Shown: positions 13,321 to 25,929 of the stretch, piece by piece | How the letters are laid out: each line of letters starts with the position of its first letter | How positions within the stretch are numbered: position 1 is the first letter of the stretch | Source of the DNA: Alnus glutinosa | Lineage: Eukaryota; Streptophyta; Magnoliopsida; Fagales; Betulaceae | Direction: 5' to 3' | NCBI RefSeq assembly: GCF_958979055.1 | Contig: NC_084899.1 | Location: 3,037,001 to 3,101,000 of the forward strand | DNA: 64,000 nt | Notes under the pieces: generated by a model | Told to the model about the DNA's origin: nothing | The model's input: the letters and a program-made list of their open reading frames with translations, nothing else | Databases searched by the model: none | Translations under genes and position numbers: made by a program

Positions 13321-15280
13321 AGTTATCAAATACTGAATTAATGACAAATATTTCAGTGACATTAAAAATAATTTTGGCTTCTTTTTTTTTTTTTTTTTTT
13401 TTTTGGAAGTTTAAACATATTTCTTTTCCACCTGTGATGTGAGATGCTAGTTGTCTCTCTTGATTGGGTTTTTCAATTATTAGTTTGTTTTTGTTTTTGT
13501 TTATCTGTTTCTTATTTCCTGTAATTTGTTCCTTCTGGAGTACTTATTAAAAAAAAAAAAAAAAAAAAAAAAAGGGCATTTGCAAAAGACTTTCGTATGA
13601 AGATTATTTGTTCCCTTTGGAATCGATGCATAAAAAGAATTTTTCTCTGAATTTGGCAGAATTTATTGGTCATAGTAGGCATTGATTTTTGGTGCAAAGA
13701 TGAATTATTGATTTGTCCTGATAATATTATTTTTGAGGCTAAAGAATAGAAATAGTTGAAGAGGGGCACTTGAACAAAAGATCAAATGACGGTTTGGAAG
13801 ATTAGTAAAAGAAAAAGATAATACGTTGAACACTATTATTCAAATCACACTTGCTAATTATTTTGTCATGAAATTTTCTTCTCATACATTATTTAGTTTC
13901 CTGCATCACTTATTTATAGTGAGTAAAGGGAAAACATATTGGAAAACTGCTATCCGCATATGAGGTAACACCAAAAACGTCATTTTAGTGAATTTAATTA
14001 AATATATATTATATATAAAAGGTATGTGAATGCGGTTAATAACTTCATCCGCATACCCTAAAAACTGTTATGCGAACGATTATTTTTGTTAATCACATCC
14101 ACACATTAGAATAATAAATACGTGCAGATAGCATATGCAAGCAATTATTATCGGCCACAATTTCACTCTACCTAATATAACGTGAACAATGGAAAAGGTG
14201 GCATTTAACATTCAAAGGAAAGAGACACTTGGGATGGACTAGGACGGAAGCCTTTGTGGAAACATGGAAGTTCGACAAAAATTGGTGGGAGACTTCAATT
14301 CCACGCACTTTTAACTGGCACACGTTTGTTTCACCACTTTTCCAGTCAAATTTTTGTTTGTATTAATACATTTCCAGTCAATTTTCACCTTTCTCCCCCC
14401 CTAAAAAAGATACAAAAAGTTAAAATAAGATGACCACTTCTATTCATTCCTTTAGTATCAAAATAGAAATGATTACAATACCCTAATTCTAAAAGTCATA
14501 TCCAAAAAAAAAGAAAAAAAATGATTTTTTTTTTGAGAAAATGATCTTTAGAGCTATTCCATTTTCAACAGATAGCTATTTCTACCCGAAGGAGAGTAGA
14601 GGGTTGCCAAATGGTGCCGATATCTCTCGGCACAGCAGCTTGCAGGAGGCATTAAAAGCAGGGCTAAAAAGCTGTATCAACCACAACAAAATTCAAACAA
14701 CACCCAAATCAGGAATCAACTAACCCAAAACCAAGCGAGAACTAAATACACAAGCCAGAGTTATAGCTACCCACAAATTAAGCAAAATATGATCAGATAT
14801 ATATACCCTAATTAATTAAGAACTGAAAATACATGTATTAACATAACAACTGACAATAATTAATCTTCATGCACGAGCTAGTGGAATTGTTGTTAGAAAA
14901 AAGTTAACTAGTCAAGCACTTAGAAAGAACTAGTAATTCAATTTTCATACCTTTATTTGAGTGTTGAGTCCAATTTGCCACATTCTACACCCCTCGAAAT
15001 AAAAACATATTTATAACAGAAGATTGAATTGAGTGGATTTTCTTCTTTCTTGATACTAATTAACGGGGCATCATGAAAATGATTAGTTTGTCTTACTAGA
15101 AGAAGCCTATTGGCTAGACCCTCCCCGTAGTTAGGGATCCTCAAAACCTTCCAAAATAAACACTTGTGGAATTATTTCCAAAGATTACTAGCACCGGACC
15201 AAAGATACAACAACTTGATGTAATTGAGTTATAAGGTTTTGATTTTGGGTTGAGTTGGTGTCAAGTGTGCGCGGTTCAAG
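13321..15280. other. Intergenic DNA, no gene seen
   Basis: Contains T and A homopolymers (13383-13404, 13550-13573). About 13920-14160 has phrases on the theme ATCCGCATA...GCGGATA that recur near 25400-25560, 28080-28200 and 53700-53815. 14210-14350 resembles the dispersed repeat at 25180-25280 and 42880-43060. The ORF at 14541-14723 has no recognisable domain. Confidence 0.5.
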
Positions 15281-17150
15281 AAAATTATAAAAACGAAACT
15301 AATGAACTAGGGATTAGGATCTCACATTTGAGATTCAGTTAAGCATTTATATCATATGGACAGTTGACACATTGTGAGCAGTTAAATATAAAGTATGGCT
15401 AGAATTTAACAATTTGAGAATCTCAAATGTTTAAAAGATTTGAGGGGATCCTAATCCAATGAAGTAGCTAGGTTTAAGAGAAGCCATTAGTCAAACAGTG
15501 AAACAACTGTAATTGAGTAATAGCCAAGAGGATAACGGAATTACCTGGCCAATTAATTAATTTTAAGAAAAGTGAGGTATGCTACATGCATGGGAGCTAG
15601 CTAGTGGGTGATTACCTATGAAGTAGTGTTAATTAGGATTAAGAAAAAAATTCAGCTACCAAAGTTTCAAGTAATTAAGAAAATTCTATAAAAGAAAGGA
15701 TAGAGTTTTGAAACTACTACAAAAGCGGACAAACAAATGTTTGTTGGGCAGAGTCAGTTTCTTTATTTCGAAATTTTTGTAGGTATTGACCGATTGTTAT
15801 GAAACTTTTTTTTTCTTTTTCAAATGCTTTTTTACTAATGGGTTTCAAAAGAGATACGTTGCACATCATTATCTTATCTTAAATAGATATGTGACGCACA
15901 ACAACCCCAATCAACACTTAAAAAAGAGGATGAATACTTCTTTTTCCACAACAATTTCCACGACAATACAACCAAAAGTCACGACTTGACTTGACCCGGT
16001 CTATAAGCCTTCTAATTAATATTATATTTTAATACCAGATTGCTTTTCCCTCTCCCTACCCCAGACGAAAATAATAATAATAAATTAAATACAATTTAAC
16101 ACTCCTAATACTAACACTAATTTTTCATAAAACACCATGAGCTAACAAATGTTACATTTCGAACATCCAAATTGCCAATTTATTATAACTTAGCTCATTC
16201 TATCAGTTTTGACTATTATGTTGAATAAAAAATTAAATTTGACTAAAATATTTCAAAAATACCTTTATTTTGATCATTGAAAAACCAAAATTACCCTTTT
16301 ATCTTCTTCCTTCTAATTAATAATGAAATAGAGCAATTTTGGTTTTTCAATTGTCAAAATAAGAGTATTTTCGAAATATTTTAATCAAATTTGATTTTTC
16401 ATCCAATATAATGGTCAAAACTGATATAAAGGGCTAAGTTGCAATAGATTGACCGTTTGAAAGACCAAATCATAATACTTTACTGTTTACACAAGCCTCC
16501 TTTTAATATTAGGTTTGTTAAGCATGCATAATAATCCTCATTTAACAGCTGAGTTTGTTAAGCGTATAACGTACCCTTATTTAACCGCAGGATTGTTGAG
16601 TGGTTAATAACTCCCACTCAACTCCTTGGATCGTGGAAAAAAAACCTTTTCTCAAAACCTTTTTTTTCATTTCACAAAACTTTTCTTTTCCTTTTAAATT
16701 AACTTATTTCCTTTAAAACCTGATCATTTATTTCAAAATTCCTTTTTCTTTTTAGAATCCATTTCCTTCCAACTTATGTAATATACAGTTCTATACATGA
16801 ACATATTTAAATTCACGTGACTCATTATCACTAGCTAATAAAGTATGCAAAGCAGTACTTCATGGTATATCATATGGGATGTAAAACAATTTACTAGATG
16901 TCGGTCAATTAGTTTTTTTACGTACACTTTCGTCTATCTACATCCTCGTTAAACCTTCAACGTACCTGTGTCACGTGATTGCTTGAAATTTATTATATTG
17001 CATTATATATTAGTCGTGATTAAATTTCTTAATCCCTAAACAGTACTACTTCATCGCTAGGTAATCACCCTCTTGCTCCCATGCATGTAGCAAACCTCGC
17101 TTTTCTTAAAGGCTTCTCTTAAACCTAGTTCATTAGTTTCATTTCTTCAT
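15281..17150. repeat. Duplicated RLK flank bounded by inverted repeats
   Basis: 15660-16755 is the second copy of the RLK-psi 5' flank (9000-10286). Around it, 15460-15640 and 17030-17130 are reverse complements of each other (shared GCTCCCATGCATGTAGCA and GGCTTCTCTTAAACCTAG). No gene is present, so a flank was copied here without its receptor gene or the gene was later lost. Confidence 0.65.
16160..16480. mobile_element. Foldback MITE, two arms of about 150 bp
   Basis: 16160-16310 and 16335-16480 are reverse complements with moderate divergence (shared TTTTGGTTTTTCAATTGTCA-like and TCAAAACTGATA words). A single arm is seen at 9840-9990, and a related pair starts at about 33270-33470. Ends and target duplication are not resolved. 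Confidence 0.65.
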
Positions 17151-17299
17151 TAAAATTTAAAACCTAATTAAGCTCTAACTTATATATTTTACCCTTTACC
17201 AACACGTGTCACGTGATCATGCGTACTAGTAGCTAATTATTACGTTTGTTAATTAGCTAGGCTTTTTAGGTAGCTAGGCCGTTTTAATTATATTAAAAT

Positions 17300-18687
17300 T
17301 AAGGGTGTAAATCCGGGCCGGTTATAACTGGACCGGAACCGGATCCGGATCCGGGCACTAACTGAGCCCGAAAAATAGGGAAACCGGTAATCGGGTAGGT
17401 ACCCGATTTTTTAAAACCGGGTACCCGGGGTACTCGGTCCTGGTCCCGGGTTCTTGATTTCACAAGACCCGATTATACCTGGGAACCCGGGACCGGGTCT
17501 TATACTTAATTAAATTTTAAAAAAAAAAAACCCTTTTGTTTCGTCCTTGCACCGTAAAAACTAAAAAAACCTACATTTTCCTTTTGTTTCTTTTGGACCT
17601 TACCCCCCGGTAGTCCCTGCGCCGCTCCAGCCTCCAGCACCATTCCTCTTTGGACAAACACACATCATTCCTCTTTCTTCTTTGCTACCGGAACCTTCTT
17701 ACCTTTCTCTTCCTTCTTTCTTTCATTTATCTTTCTTGCTTTCCTTTGTTCGACTGAGAAAGAGATCAGGAGTGACCGAGAGATTAAGACAGAGAGGAGA
17801 TCGGGGAGGGAGATCGTGAACCCAAAAAGCAAAAGTGAGACCCGTTCATCCACAGGTCGTCAGTTACCGAAGTAGACGACGCAGTGATGACGGAGAAGAC
17901 TCGTGACCCGTCGAACACAAGAGAAACCAAAGTAGACCCAATTCTTCAGTGGGTCAAGCCAATCGGCAATGGGTCGACTTCGGTGGAGTAGGGGTTGTGA
18001 CTTCCGGCGATTCATTCAGTAACTAGTTCAACACATTTTTTGGTAGATTTTCCAGGTAAATCCTCAAAATAGTAATCCTTGTAAAATAGTTGATTTGATT
18101 TATTATTGTTGATTTATTTTGATAAAATCCCATGTTTTTTATTGGAGTGGCCAAATGGAGTTCATGTTGGGAGTTGTTGGAATTGTGGTGTTTTGGTTCT
18201 CATGGATATGTTAGTCGTGTCTCCCAAACCATTTCCTGAATTGCCTGATCTTATCCACTTCCACTATTTTCTCCACCATCAGGCTCAAGCATTCATGAAC
18301 GATTGCAACCGCCCGTTTCTCCAATGCCCTCACTCCAACCTTAGAGCTCTTCTTCTCTCCAATCTCCTCATACGGCCCCACATACGGCAACCTCTGCCAT
18401 TCCTTAATCTTGGCCCTAAAATTTGTTGAGGCAGTGAGGTGAGAGCGGTCGTGCAGGTTCAGGCAATTGGTTGTGGTTTTTTTTAAAAAAAAATTACCCG
18501 ATCTGGAAAACCTGGTAACCGGGTAAAAACCGGTTAACCGGGGTACCCAGTTCCGGTTCCGGTTACTAAAATCTAATAATCGGGGACCCCGATTCTGGTT
18601 CTCAGTTTTGGCCAATAACCAGGGACCCTGGTTCTGGTTCTCAGTTTTGGCCAATAACCGAGAACCAGGACCGGATTTACACCCCTA
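17300..18687. mobile_element. Non-autonomous hAT-like element carrying host gene pieces
   Basis: The ends are TAAGGGTGTAAATCCGG at the left and CCGGATTTACACCCCTA at the right, with ATTAAAAT on both sides as an 8-bp target duplication (17292-17299 and 18688-18695). Subterminal regions are dense in CCGG and GGTACCC words (17320-17510 and 18495-18670). No transposase ORF is present. The middle has higher GC and gene-like structure: a PORR-domain fragment on the minus strand, and on the plus strand an exon-like tract ending in a good splice donor (CCAG|GTAAAT near 18055). Confidence 0.82.
18212..18450 (-). pseudogene. Captured fragment of a PORR-domain (organelle RNA-binding) protein gene
   Basis: Read on the minus strand it gives AKIKEWQRLPYVGPYEEIGE, then KVGVRALEKRAVAIVHE, LSLMVEKIVEVDKI and FRKWFG. 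This order is typical of the N-terminal part of plant PORR proteins (WTF1/RPD1 type), nucleus-encoded and mostly involved in chloroplast or mitochondrial intron splicing. Only about 80 residues are present, with no transit peptide and nothing downstream. It lies wholly inside the hAT-like element, so capture by the transposon is the simplest explanation. The surrounding open frame reads through into terminal repeat sequence and is unlikely to be translated usefully. Confidence 0.78.
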
Positions 18688-19241
18688 ATTAAAATTCTAA
18701 ACCCCTACGAAAAGAGTAACGCTAGAAGTTCTCTTTATGTTTCTCTTGTGTTTCTTCAAAAATTATATTTTTTAAAATATTGATTTGTGATAGATCACTA
18801 TTAAATTTTAATCTAATGATAATTTTAAAAGCCAGCCAAATCATTTTTAGAGAAACACTAAAATAATATAAAAAAGACTTCTAACATTACGTACTCTGAA
18901 TGAAAACTTCACCACTCTCATGTTCCTTGAAAAATACCCTACTCCTCAAACTTAAAACGGTTTTATTTGAGCAGGTTGTGAATGCAAGGGTTGACTCGTT
19001 CGAGAACAAGAAAGTAAACTTTGAACAATTAAACTTTAATTTGCCGCTAAAACTGATAAATTGTGCTTTCAATAAAAATAAAAATAAAATGTTTTGATAC
19101 ACGTAAAGTACTGCTTGAAATAGTTAATTTTATTGATAAATGATAATGGTTTAAGATAACAACAATGAAAAAGCATTCTCCAACACGTACAACATGTTGA
19201 ACGTGCGGACGTTTTCGTCGTTGCATTTGATTGAAAAAGCA
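18688..19241. other. Intergenic DNA and 3' untranslated region of RLK-1
   Basis: No gene. 19129-19134 reads AATAAA on the minus strand, about 110 bases after the RLK-1 stop, and is a candidate polyadenylation signal. The equivalent motif lies after RLK-2 (38085-38090) and in the duplicate near 62985. Confidence 0.45.
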
Positions 19242-22200
19242 TCAAACAGTGGATGTCAAAGTTGCAGCATTCTTCTTCTCTCCATAAACGAGTGGTTGGT
19301 TGCATCGGAGCAAAACCTTCAGAACCTCTTTCATGGACGGCCTGGTAGAAGGCAGAGTACCAGCTGTACAAATGATTCCAAGTTCGAAGACACAACACAT
19401 TTCATCCAAGTAACAGAGTTCCTTCACCTCCTCATCCAAGGCATCAACTATAGGCCCGCCTTCTTGAAACTGTCGCCATGCCCATTCAGCAAGGGATGTG
19501 TGTTCATCACCATCACAAGCTTTTCTTCCAGTTGCAAGCTCCAGAAGGATAACCCCAAAGCTATAAACGTCAATCTTCTCATTGACTCGTGTTGTGCGAG
19601 CATACTCTACAGTAGTTCAAGTTCACGACAAGAAAAAAAACAAAAACTAAAACTAAAAATCCTGCCGATAGAAAAAGGAGACAAACCAACATCATAATTA
19701 TCAAAATGAAACTTGGGGAATTTGATGTCACACACCTGGGGCCATATAGCCGAAAGAGCCGGCCACATCTGACATTGTAGCACATTCTCCCTGCTTGATC
19801 AACATCTTGGCTAGACCAAAATCAGCGATTTTTGCATTAAACTCAGAATCTAAAAGGATGTTGCTTGACTTCACATCTCGATGAACGATGGGTGGTGAGC
19901 AGTCATGGTGCATATAGGAGAGCCCCCGAGCAGCCCCAACGGCTATCTGAAACCTCTTAGGCCAATCCAGGACGACATGTTGGACTGAACCTGAGATAGT
20001 TGATGCTCTACTACTCTTCCTATGCAGCCACAGATCTAAGCTACGATTTTCCAAATACTCGTAGACAAGGAGTTTTGAATTTTCACTAGAGATACAACAG
20101 AGCAACTTCACTATGTTGGAATGTCGAATTGAACTTAGTATTTTGACTTCTGCAAGAAATTCTTTTTCGAGCTTCTGTTCTAGCTTTTTCTTATTCCATA
20201 TCCTCTTAACAGCAACAATATCACTTGAAGGATTAACAGCAACACGGTATACCTTCCCTGATCCACCAGAACCAATCATGTTATTTTCTTTGATTCTTGA
20301 CAAAATGTCAGATTCTGTGAAATTTAGCCTCTGGAATGAAGTGAGCTCCCACGTCAAATCCAATCCATGCTTTCTCTTCATATACTTTGCAACCACGAAA
20401 AATGAAGCTGGCAAACCTAGTAGAATTGCTATAACCAAACCTATAATCCAAGCAAGTAATATGAATGAATTTTTGCTTGAATTTTGGTTTTTGGAATTGC
20501 ATTTGGCAATGTTAAGTGACAGCCTATTAGCACAGAGATGAGGATTGTTCAAGAAGCTGCTGGCATATGCATCATTTTCGAATTCAATTGGTATCCTCCC
20601 AGTCAAATGATTTGAAGAGAGATTGAGTGAAGTGTGCTTCAGGAGGCCAAGTTCTCGTGGAATTTCACCAAAAAGTTGGTTTTCAGAGAGGTCCAAAACA
20701 GTAAGTCCTGGTAAAGAACCAAATGCCTCTGGAATTTGTCCAGAGATTGCATTTCGGCTAAGGTTTAGAAGAGCAAGCGATTTCCATGATATAATTTCTG
20801 ATGGAAGGAAGCCTGTAAGTCGGTTGTGATCAAGCAAAAGAGTCGTTAAAAGTGGAAGAACAGTTAATTCTTGAGGAATTGTACCATTTAAGAGGTTATT
20901 GCTGGCGTCAAGATGCGCCAAATTCCACAAGGAAGACACTCCCCCCGGAATTTTACCTGAAAACTTATTGTGACTCATCTCCAATCGAGAAAGATTCAAT
21001 GACAATCTTTCAGGAAGCTCACCGGTGAAAGAATTGTTACTTAACAGCAACTTGCTCAAATTCGATAATGTCCATAGGCCATTAGGAACATTCCCAGAAA
21101 ACCTATTATTATAAACACTAAGAATTATCAAACTATTGCAATTTCCAAGAGATTGGGGCAGTTGACCACTAAAGTCATTATTGAAAGCTACCACTCCTAC
21201 CAACCTTCCATTATCACCCAAGTGTTGTGGCAGCTGGCCAGTAAGCTTATTGGACGACACCTGAAACTCTTCAAGCATAGAATATCGCCCAAGGTCTGGA
21301 GGTAGAGTACCTGATAAATTGTTACTAAACAAATTAAAATTTATCAGCCTCGGAAGATGGCCTATGCTAACTGGAATTTTTCCAGATAATTGATTGATAA
21401 ACAAAGCCAGACCCGATAGTTTGGTTAGTCTTCCAAAATCATCGGGTATTGTTCCGGTCAAATTATTCTCAGATAGATCAACAACGTCTATATTTAAAGC
21501 CTCAACCACCTGAGGAATTTCACCGGACAATTTGTTTTTGTAAAGGTACACTATACTCAAATTCTTCAGCAAAAACAAATCGCCCGGGATTTTACCACTG
21601 AGATTGTTCCTTGACAAATCCAAATGCTCCAATGCCGCCATTTCTCCAATTGTGTCTGGGATTTCTCCTACCAAATTGGAGCCTGTCACCCAAAGATACT
21701 TCAGTTTCTTCAACTTTGTGAACTCCGAAGGCAACTTTGCTGGCATGATCGTCGTCATGTAGGCCAATTCTAGTCGTTCAAGATTGGACAAGTTGCCAAT
21801 TTCTGGTGGGAAAGAACCGTTAAACAGACACGCGAAAAGCTGAAGTGACCTCAGCTCTGTTAACCGCCCGATAGATGTTGTGATGTTACCAGAGAAGTTG
21901 TTGGCTCCAAGGTTGAGCTCACGAAGCCGAGACATAAGGTGAATATCATCAGGGATTGTGCCAACAAAGGAGTTCTGCGAGAGGTCGAGGTTTTGGAGAT
22001 TGGAGCAGTTGTAGAGGGCTCGTGGGAACTCATTAGAGGTCAGATAGTTTAATGAAAGGTCAAGGGTTGTGAGGTTCTTGAGGTCACACATGAAGGGTGG
22101 GACTGTTCCGGTGATATTCATGTTTTGGAAGGATAGTCCGGTGACTGAGCCATCGGTGCAGTTGATCTCTGGCCAAGAACAGTGGGAGGCTGAGTTTGAC

Positions 22201-22376
22201 GGGGTCCAGTGGCCGAGAGGCTGTGGGTTTTGCCAGTGTTGCTTTAGGTTCAGTAGGACTGCTTGTTCTTGATCATTGAGCTCAGAGTTTGCATGACTGA
22301 AGAGTAGGAGGAGAAGGAGGAAGGAGATGGTGTAGAAAGAGAACTGGATAAGCGGTAATAAGGTTGTTTTCCTCAT
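19242..22376 (-). CDS. LRR receptor-like kinase, HAESA-like/subfamily XI type (RLK-1), intact
   Basis: Two exons, 22376-19736 and 19606-19242, with a 129-bp GT-AG intron; spliced length 3006 bp, 1001 residues. The start gives [12 protein letters not shown] and a signal peptide to about residue 30. An LRRNT with [16 protein letters not shown] and a [12 protein letters not shown] Cys pair follows, then about 21 LRRs (about 75-610), one membrane segment at about 636-660 and a basic stop-transfer. Kinase marks are [11 protein letters not shown] (about 700), VAVKRIW lysine (about 722), HRDVKSSN (about 828), DFGLAK (about 850) and APE (about 881), formed across the intron. It is an RD kinase with all catalytic residues. 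Architecture and the [20 protein letters not shown] juxtamembrane segment fit the HSL1/HSL3 group, which binds peptide ligands with SERK co-receptors at the plasma membrane; the ligand here is unknown. The closest copies are RLK-2 and RLK-3 downstream. The C-terminal tail ends ATLTSTV. Confidence 0.94.
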
Positions 22377-23560
22377 GTCGAGGTTGAGTTCGTCAGTTCT
22401 GGTTTGAACTCGATCAGCTCAACGATGGGCTGACAAGCGGGATAAACCGTAGTATGAAAGGCACAATAAGGAAACCACAGTTCTGCTTTTTCTCTTTCTT
22501 TTTTTATTTTTTATTTTTTTTATTTTTTATTTTTTATTATTATTATTATTAACTTAAGGTTTTAAGATGATTGGTTGCCCAACTTACAGTGTCAATTTTT
22601 AATTTTTTTTTTTTTTTTTTTTTTTTTTTTGTTTCCTGGTGAGGACGATCGTTGACCAATAAAGCTCTTAAGTCTTGCTGAGCTGATGAATAGGTAGGAT
22701 TGGAACTTAACTCGGCTGGATTTAACTAATTGAAAAAAATAAAAAATAAAAAATATTTTTCGTATAAAATTAGTAGAGAGTTAATCCAATGTACTAGGTG
22801 GAAATCAACTGGCAATATATATTATATTAATGAAATATCTGAATATTTCATTGATCGTTCAAAGATTACGAGTATAAAATTTTTGTATAACAAAATATAA
22901 AGTTTTGCAAAATCATAGCAGCGGTCGTGTAGGATATGAATGACACAACACAGAAGTAGATGAATAGATGCATAGTAAAATGACCAAAATTGTAGATCTA
23001 GTCAGATAACACCTATAAACAAAAGAAAAAACCAAAATAAAAGGAGATGGTAGAAAAGAAAAAAGAAAGGAGAAAGGAATAGTTCTGTTTTTTTAGAGTT
23101 GTTTTTTTTTTTTTTTTTTTTTGTGGCCGGCTAACAGGCTAGCTAATTAATTCCCCTCCTCTACCATTTCGTTCATATGACCTCTCATGTTGAAGTATAT
23201 TAATTATAATTAGTGTGACAGTTATATTGTGTTGAAGTCCCTGATTTTATCGCAAAAAAAAAAGACTTTGTAGTTCCGTCTTCCGGTGAAAATATGGTGA
23301 AGGTTTCTGTTTACTTGAACCTTGATTAGAAATAGAAATTAAAGAGAAAAAAAAGACCTCCCATGTAATTAAGATTAAAAGGAGAAGCCTAAAGTGCCCT
23401 TTTTTTTTTTTTTTTTTTGGTAGTTTCAGTTTCGGACTTTTATAATACTTTGACTACTTCAGTCTCTTTCGGGTGGTTGTTGTTGATCTCAAGTAGGACT
23501 TTTATTTGTCTAATTTCCTACTTTTTTGTATAAATTTTAACACTGTTTTGGTTTTTTTTT
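22377..23560. repeat. Upstream region of RLK-1; first copy of a direct duplication
   Basis: 22490-22910 is repeated at 23550-24640 in the same orientation: CTGGTGAGGACGATCGTTGA, TTGACCAATAAAG, then TCTTGCTGAGCTGATGAATA and ATCCAATGTACTAGGTGGAA. This copy is uninterrupted at CTCTTAAGTC (about 22666-22675) and so is an empty site for the Harbinger-like element in the second copy. Poly-T tracts lie at 22604-22630 and 23101-23122. No clear TATA box was chosen. Confidence 0.8.
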
Positions 23561-23838
23561 TTTTTTTTTTATTATTATTATTAACTTCAGGTTTTAAGAT
23601 GATGGGTTGCCCAACCTACAGTTGTCAATTTTTTATTTTTCTTTTTATTTTTTATTTCTTCTGGTGAGGACGATCGTTGACCAATAAAGTTCTAAGGCCT
23701 CGTTTGGTTTGCAGAATAGATCCATAGAATAGAATAGAATAGCTATTCCTATAGAATAATCATTCTTATGTTTGATATGAGTTTATTCTTTTACGAAGAG
23801 GAATAACTATTTCTTGAGGTAAATGCAATATTTTTCAG

Positions 23839-23875
<37 letters not shown>

Positions 23876-24434
23876 CATTTATTTTATATTTTTTTTTATT
23901 TTTTTTTAAAAAGAAGCCAAACCTTACACTGGCTGGTCGGCCACCCCATATATGAAGCCGGAGGTGACCACTCCTAGCGCTTTTGGAGGTGGTCGTGGCC
24001 ACCCCCATAGCCCCTCGGGGGTGGCAAGCCACCCCCAACGGTTATTTTGGGGGCGGCCTGGCCACCCCGATTTGCTTCGTGGGTGGCCGCGGCCACCCCC
24101 TGCTCTTGGTGGGCGGCTGACCACCCCAATGGGTGGTCGACCACCCATGGGTTTTCTTCTTCTTTAATAATTTGATTTTATTTTTATTTTTTTAAAAAAA
24201 AAAATGTGGGATTTTTTTAGTAATTTTGATTATATTCCAATTAAAATATATAAGTTCTTACCAAACTAAAGAGTAGGAATAATCATTCAATTTCGTCACA
24301 TTTTATTCTTAGAAATAGCTATTCCTTTTTCTTAATGGAATAGTCATTCCGCAAACCAAACGAGACCTAAGTCTTGCTGAGCTGATGAATAAGTAGGATT
24401 GGAACTTATCTCGGCTGGATTTAATAACTAACTG

Positions 24435-24468
<34 letters not shown>

Positions 24469-24640
24469 TTTTGGTATAAAATTAGTAGAGTTAATCCAAT
24501 GTACTAGGTGGAAATTACCAGGCAAGATATATATATATATTTTTTTAATAAAAAATTTGAATATTTCATTGATCAAAGATAACGAGCATAAAGCTCTAAT
24601 ATCATAAAGTATAAAGCTTTGCAAATGCAATACTGACTAA
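23561..24640. repeat. Second copy of the RLK-1 upstream duplication, with an insertion
   Basis: Matches 22490-22910 on both sides of the 23696-24367 element. Similarity ends near 24610 (AAAGCTTTGCAAATGC against AAAGTTTTGCAAAATC). The ORFs in it are poly-A and poly-T artefacts. Confidence 0.8.
23696..24367. mobile_element. PIF/Harbinger-like (Tourist-type) element with empty-site proof
   Basis: The ends are GGCCTCGTTTGGTTTGC and GCAAACCAAACGAGACC, flanked on both sides by TAA (23693-23695 and 24368-24370). A 3-bp TAA duplication and this TIR style fit PIF/Harbinger. The paralogous copy at 22666 has one TAA and no insert. The centre (23930-24155) is a GC-rich block of inverted GGTGGCC/GGCCACC words between A and T runs. 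There is no transposase. Length 672 bp. Confidence 0.88.
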
Positions 24641-25676
24641 CACATTAGTCAATTGCTTCCCCAGTGATACACTTCCTACAGTTTCTCTTATGAGGTTGGG
24701 TTTTTGGATGGCAGTAAATTTGGGTGGAAAAAAAAAAAAAAAAAAAAAAGCAAGATTTATGATCAATTTATTTTGGTGTAAAATATTTTTTGAAAAATTT
24801 TAATATTTTTTAGTGTTGTGTGGAGGCGAAAATAATAGTCAATCCAAAAATAATTTTACGACGAAAACTATTTTACGTTGAAACAAATAGAGCATTAAAG
24901 GACCTATATAAAATTAAAAAAAAAATAAAAAATAGAGCATTAAAGGATAAGCATCAAATAATACGGGTCATATAGGCTTCATAAAAGATAAAGATAAATA
25001 TTTTAGAGTTGTTACGCATCATTTCTTTACCATGGTCTATTTATCTCTAAGTGAGATTGTTATAATTAAGAGGTGACAACTACAATCGTAACCGCTTACA
25101 CCAATCATTACTGCTACAAATTCATCGTTAGATTTGCTCATCCACTGTAAGAAAATGTATAGAAAATGGGAAAGAGACATTAATCTGAGTGGAATAAGGA
25201 CGCCTTTGTTTGTGCCTATGGAAAGTAAGACAAAAGTAGTGGAAGACTCACTTTTCTTGCGCACATTTTCCAGTCAATTTTTATAACGAGAATGGGAATA
25301 TGCAGTTAGATTCTCACCCATGATCATAATAATCTATTATTTAATCTCGAATATAGATTTAAATAGTAATTTAAAATACTCATTACCTCATATGTGGATT
25401 GCAAATAATAACCACATTTAATAAACGCAATAATTGTACGAATGCAGATAATAATTACATTATACAGATGCAGATAGTAATCACATTATGCAGATGCAGA
25501 TACGGATACCTAAAAGTGATAATCTCATTATGCATACGGATATTACTAATAGCCACATCCGTAGCCATTGGGTGAGTCATCATATTTTGAAACACAAAAA
25601 AAAAAAAAAAAAAAAAAAAGAGTGAGGACAGAGAAAGACGAGGAAGGAGAAGAGAGTTTTTTTATTATTATTATTC

Positions 25677-25725
<49 letters not shown>

Positions 25726-25929
25726 GAGACCAGAGAAAAATGTAAAAAAAATTAAAGGCAAAATTTAAAGTGGTCCATACTCGTTCACGTTGAGAGGGAG
25801 AGTTGAGAGATTGATGATCCATGGCACGGCTTTTTAAAAAATAAAAGAAAACTTAAAATTTAAAAAATAACAAAAAGGAAAGAAACTTCAATTTTAATTT
25901 TGGGAGAACTCCCGCCCATTACGTCCCTT
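24641..25929. other. Intergenic DNA holding an inverted copy of the RLK-psi distal flank
   Basis: 24710-25050 is the reverse complement of 8380-8650: CAAATTTACTGCC-TCCAAAAACCC and the AAGCATCAAATAAT unit are shared. RLK-psi and RLK-1 also lie on opposite strands, so gene and distal flank were duplicated together in inverted orientation. 25180-25560 resembles the tandem units at 52.5-53.7 kb. Microsatellites: poly-A about 25596-25619, (TA)n(GA)n about 25679-25722. No gene. Confidence 0.65.
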
